A stretch of 6,918 nucleotides of DNA. It comes from Christensenella sp. UBA1750. GTDB lineage: Bacteria > Bacillota > Clostridia > Christensenellales > UBA1750. Under the pieces are notes generated by a model that saw only the letters and a list, made by a program, of their open reading frames with translations, was not told the DNA's origin and did no database searches. The position numbers and the translations under genes were made by a program. The stretch lies in assembly GCA_002315655.1 (NCBI GenBank), contig DCHO01000050.1, forward strand, positions 15,127 to 22,044, given 5' to 3'. Positions 4,652 to 6,918 of this stretch are shown piece after piece. Each line of letters starts with the position of its first letter. The stretch's first letter is position 1.

Positions 4652-6271
4652 ATGGGAAACAGAGGAATCACCTTTCATCTGGAATTGCACAGCCTGCTGC
4701 GCGACATTGCGCTCAACTGCTGGATCATTGTGCTCTGCATTCTGATGGCGGCCATGGGCTGCTATGTGGCCGGACAGACGATCTGGACGCCCACTTATTC
4801 CTGTTCCGCCACGCTGATTGTCCGCGGCTCGTCCAACTCCAGCGGATACATGGCCAGCAAGTCCGACAAGGAAAAGGCGAATATGCTTGCCACCGTGCTT
4901 GTGCAGCCCACGCTGAAAGCCAAAGCGGCGGAAAGCCTCGGCATGGACGACTTTGACGGAACCCTTTCCGCCTACGTTTACGAAAACACCAACTTCTTAG
5001 TCCTCAATGTCTCTGCCGATACGCCGGAAAAGGCCTTTAAGCTCATTGATTCCGTCATCCATGTCTGCCCTGAGTTCGTGAAGCTGATCTATACAGACCT
5101 GGTTATGACGATGCTGAAAAATCCCGTCATGCCCACAAAGGCTGTCGGCGGCGTGACCTTCAGCCGGGAGCTTGCCATCATAGGGGCTGCCGCGCTGGCG
5201 GGATTGGGTGCCATCGTGGCGCTCTCCATTCTGCGCGATACCGTGAAGGATGAAGAGACCTTCCGCAGGGAAATCGACGCGGAACTGCTGGGCACCATCG
5301 AGCATGAGCGCAAGAAAAGCACCCTTAAAGAAAAGATCAAGAGAAAAAAGAGGGGTCTGCTGCTCTATGAAAGCAGGCACCATACAACCCTGCATTTCAC
5401 CGAGAGTTTTCAGAAGCTCGCCATGCGCCTTGTCTACATCAAGCGCGGTGAAGGGCATAATGTCTTTGCTGTGAACTCGGTGTCGGAAAACGAGGGCAAG
5501 TCCACCGTGGCGGCGAACATTGCGCTGGCGCTGGCTTCCCGCGGACAGCGGGTGCTGCTGCTGGATGCCGACACCAAGCGTCCCGCTTTGGCCAAGCTGT
5601 TCTCGCTGGAAATCCCTGACAACGCCGAATTCAACCGCTATCTGTCCGGGGAGATCGAGCTGGATGATCTGCACTTCCACAGATACCGCAAAAGCACGCT
5701 GTATATGGGCATGAACAGCCACGCCCACCGCGACGTACCCGATGCACAGCGCAACGAGCGTCTGCACGCGCTGGTGGAAAAGTACAGAAACAGCGTTGAC
5801 TTTATCATTTTCGATACTGCGCCTATTTCCGCGGATTCCTATGTGACAAACCTTTCCACCTTTGTGGATGAGACCATTGTGGTCGTGCGCACCGACGCGG
5901 CCTATTGCGCCGCCGTCAATGACGCGATCCTTTCCATTAAAGAGGTGGGCGGCAAGGTCTGCGGCTGCGTGCTCAACGACCTCTGGCCGGAGTTCTCTCT
6001 GCTGGGGCAGATGGGCGTGGACGAGACCGGCTATTACGGCCATCGCTATTCCTACGGCCTGCGCGGGTACGACAAGTACTCCAAGTATAAACGGAACGCA
6101 TACAACAAATACGAAAAGTACGACAGGTACAGCAAATACACCAAGTACGGGAAATACTCCAAGTACGGCAAGTATGCCGCCTACGGCTACGGCGACGGCT
6201 ACGGAAAGTACAGCGAGTTGGACAATCCCTTTGAGGAGAACGAAAGCAACACGCAGGAAGGGGAGAAATAA
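4652..6271 (+). CDS. Wzz-type chain-length domain fused to CpsD-type BY-kinase
   Basis: This 539-residue inner-membrane bacterial tyrosine kinase fuses activator and kinase into one chain. Residues 1-195 form a Wzz/CapA-like module. TM1 spans about 21-41, an extracytoplasmic region of roughly 130 residues follows, then a short proline-containing NPVMPTK segment (157-163), then TM2 at about 174-195. A basic linker leads to the P-loop kinase: Walker A ENEGKST (279-285, Lys283), Walker A' LLLDADTKRP (302-311) and Walker B FIIFDTAP (384-391). The EX2RX2R oligomerisation motif is degenerate (ESFQKLA at 251-257 lacks both arginines). The C-terminus (461-520) has 20 tyrosines, many as K-Y at three-residue spacing, then an acidic end (521-539). 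Expected role: ATP-dependent tail autophosphorylation controlling capsule or exopolysaccharide assembly and length, reversed by the upstream phosphatase. Fusion is usual in proteobacterial Wzc and also seen in some Firmicutes, which otherwise often split it into CpsC and CpsD. Confidence 0.92.
   Translation: MGNRGITFHLELHSLLRDIALNCWIIVLCILMAAMGCYVAGQTIWTPTYSCSATLIVRGSSNSSGYMASKSDKEKANMLATVLVQPTLKAKAAESLGMDDFDGTLSAYVYENTNFLVLNVSADTPEKAFKLIDSVIHVCPEFVKLIYTDLVMTMLKNPVMPTKAVGGVTFSRELAIIGAAALAGLGAIVALSILRDTVKDEETFRREIDAELLGTIEHERKKSTLKEKIKRKKRGLLLYESRHHTTLHFTESFQKLAMRLVYIKRGEGHNVFAVNSVSENEGKSTVAANIALALASRGQRVLLLDADTKRPALAKLFSLEIPDNAEFNRYLSGEIELDDLHFHRYRKSTLYMGMNSHAHRDVPDAQRNERLHALVEKYRNSVDFIIFDTAPISADSYVTNLSTFVDETIVVVRTDAAYCAAVNDAILSIKEVGGKVCGCVLNDLWPEFSLLGQMGVDETGYYGHRYSYGLRGYDKYSKYKRNAYNKYEKYDRYSKYTKYGKYSKYGKYAAYGYGDGYGKYSELDNPFEENESNTQEGEK
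6032..6211 (+). repeat. Tyrosine-rich tail with three-residue periodicity
   Basis: This is the DNA for residues 461-520 of the BY-kinase, with 20 Tyr codons in 60. From 6101 to 6184 a Tyr codon falls at every third codon for ten repeats (Tyr484, 487, 490, 493, 496, 499, 502, 505, 508, 511), mostly preceded by Lys or Arg. At DNA level this appears as diverged 9-base units built around AAGTAC or AAATAC. Third-position differences between units suggest selection on the protein rather than a fresh microsatellite. In BY-kinases this C-terminal cluster is the autophosphorylation site. Confidence 0.85.
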
Positions 6272-6274
6272 TCC

Positions 6275-6918
6275 ATGTCGGAAGTCAGAAAATCCCCTGA
6301 AACCATGCCGGAGCAGGTCAATGAGATCGATATTCCCAAGCTCATCGCGGATATGTGGCGCGGGCTGCTGAAATATTGGAAGATCTGTCTGGTTGTCATG
6401 GTGGTCGCCGTAATTGGCGCCTCTCTGTATGCTTATTTCTTTTACAGACCCAAATATCAGGCTTCCGCGATCTTTGCCATCCGTCCGCAGGAGGCGGGCA
6501 CGGAGAGCAACCTGATTCTGTATCGCTCCACAACGGACAGCGCAGCGCAGGCGCAGAGCGATACGGAGAGCGAGCGGTACAGCAGCTCCGTCAGCTTCAT
6601 CGGCTCGGAGAGCGCAAGCACGCTGGCGGAAGCTTTCCCCTATATGATCAACACCAACCTGATCCGGGATAGGGTCTGCGAGGATTTGGGCATTTCTTCC
6701 TTCCCCGTGGAGCTCTGGGCGAACAACCTGAAGGGCACCTCCATGATCACGCTCTATGCCAGCGGGTACAACCAAGATCTGACCTACAATGTACTGGTCT
6801 CCGTGATAAAAAATTACCCCGCTGTGGCCAAGTACGTCATCGGCTCCACGGCGCTGATCGTGATCACGCCCCCGGAATATCCCACAGAGCCCATCAATGC
6901 CAAGGGCAGAACCAAGAT
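6275..6918 (+). CDS. Second Wzz/CpsC-like chain-length protein (partial, 3' end missing)
   Basis: The frame stays open from the ATG at 6275 to the window end (214 full codons plus two bases). The start has GGGGAG at 6260-6265, nine bases upstream, and lies three bases after the kinase stop codon. The N-terminus is cytoplasmic with IDIPKLIADMWRGLLKYW (18-35), the usual entry segment of Wzz/CpsC/CapA proteins. TM1 follows at about 36-57, then FYRPKYQASAIFAIR (56-70), the typical beta-strand start of the extracytoplasmic domain. The last residues seen, TPPEYPTEPINAK (198-210), are the proline-rich motif that normally precedes TM2, so TM2 should begin just beyond the edge. No kinase motif is seen before the edge. 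It is probably a polysaccharide co-polymerase or adaptor working beside the fused kinase. Whether it also carries a C-terminal domain cannot be seen. Confidence 0.88.
   Translation, partial: MSEVRKSPETMPEQVNEIDIPKLIADMWRGLLKYWKICLVVMVVAVIGASLYAYFFYRPKYQASAIFAIRPQEAGTESNLILYRSTTDSAAQAQSDTESERYSSSVSFIGSESASTLAEAFPYMINTNLIRDRVCEDLGISSFPVELWANNLKGTSMITLYASGYNQDLTYNVLVSVIKNYPAVAKYVIGSTALIVITPPEYPTEPINAKGRTK

Noticed and set aside
6068..6211. Short direct repeats considered as a microsatellite or CRISPR-like array
   Set aside because: Units are 9 bases, in frame, without spacers, and vary mainly in ways that keep Lys/Arg-Tyr. They encode the kinase tail.
4997..6775. 592-codon open frame on the minus strand
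   Set aside because: It is fully antisense to the BY-kinase and the start of the second Wzz-like gene, whose motifs are unmistakable. Its composition is the mirror of those codons and it shows no recognisable domain.

Overview
The window looks like part of a chromosome from a moderately GC-rich Gram-positive anaerobe of the Clostridia, possibly Oscillospirales/Ruminococcaceae-like. This is an inference from family content: a DUF4846 lipoprotein, a PrdX/YbaK-type prolyl-tRNA deacylase, and a CpsB/CpsD-type capsule control operon of Firmicutes style. Strong purine-rich ribosome binding sites and a lipobox signal peptide agree with it. No rRNA, tRNA, CRISPR array, insertion sequence or phage gene was seen.

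Layout. Positions 1-164 are intergenic and hold a minus-strand rho-independent terminator. The left part (165-2151) is minus-strand: a DUF4846-family lipoprotein and, upstream of it, an acetamidase/formamidase-family hydrolase, each with its own ribosome binding site. The lipoprotein also has its own recognisable promoter. A 259-bp region (2152-2410) separates this pair from the divergent plus-strand genes. It is rich in inverted repeats, and its best promoter candidates on the two strands face each other, so the two 5' leaders may overlap as antisense RNAs. The first plus-strand gene (2411-2920) is a free-standing prolyl-tRNA editing protein.

The right part (from 2957 to the window end) is a tight plus-strand polysaccharide-control operon behind a good extended -10 promoter. 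It contains, in order, a CpsB/YwqE-type PHP-family tyrosine phosphatase, a membrane-anchored protein with tandem DUF5011-like Ig modules, a fused Wzz-type chain-length domain plus BY-kinase, and a second separate Wzz/CpsC-like protein cut off by the window edge. The expected job is phosphorylation-controlled assembly and length control of a capsule or exopolysaccharide. The kinase domain autophosphorylates its C-terminal tyrosines, CpsB removes the phosphates, and the Wzz-type membrane domains act with the polymerase, which would lie outside the window.

The most distinctive element is the C-terminal tail of the BY-kinase, with 20 tyrosines in 60 residues, ten of them at an exact three-residue period within a lysine-rich context. 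Other points of interest are the Ig-like membrane protein inserted between phosphatase and kinase, degeneration of the EX2RX2R oligomerisation motif, and the structured, possibly doubly transcribed intergenic region at 2152-2410.
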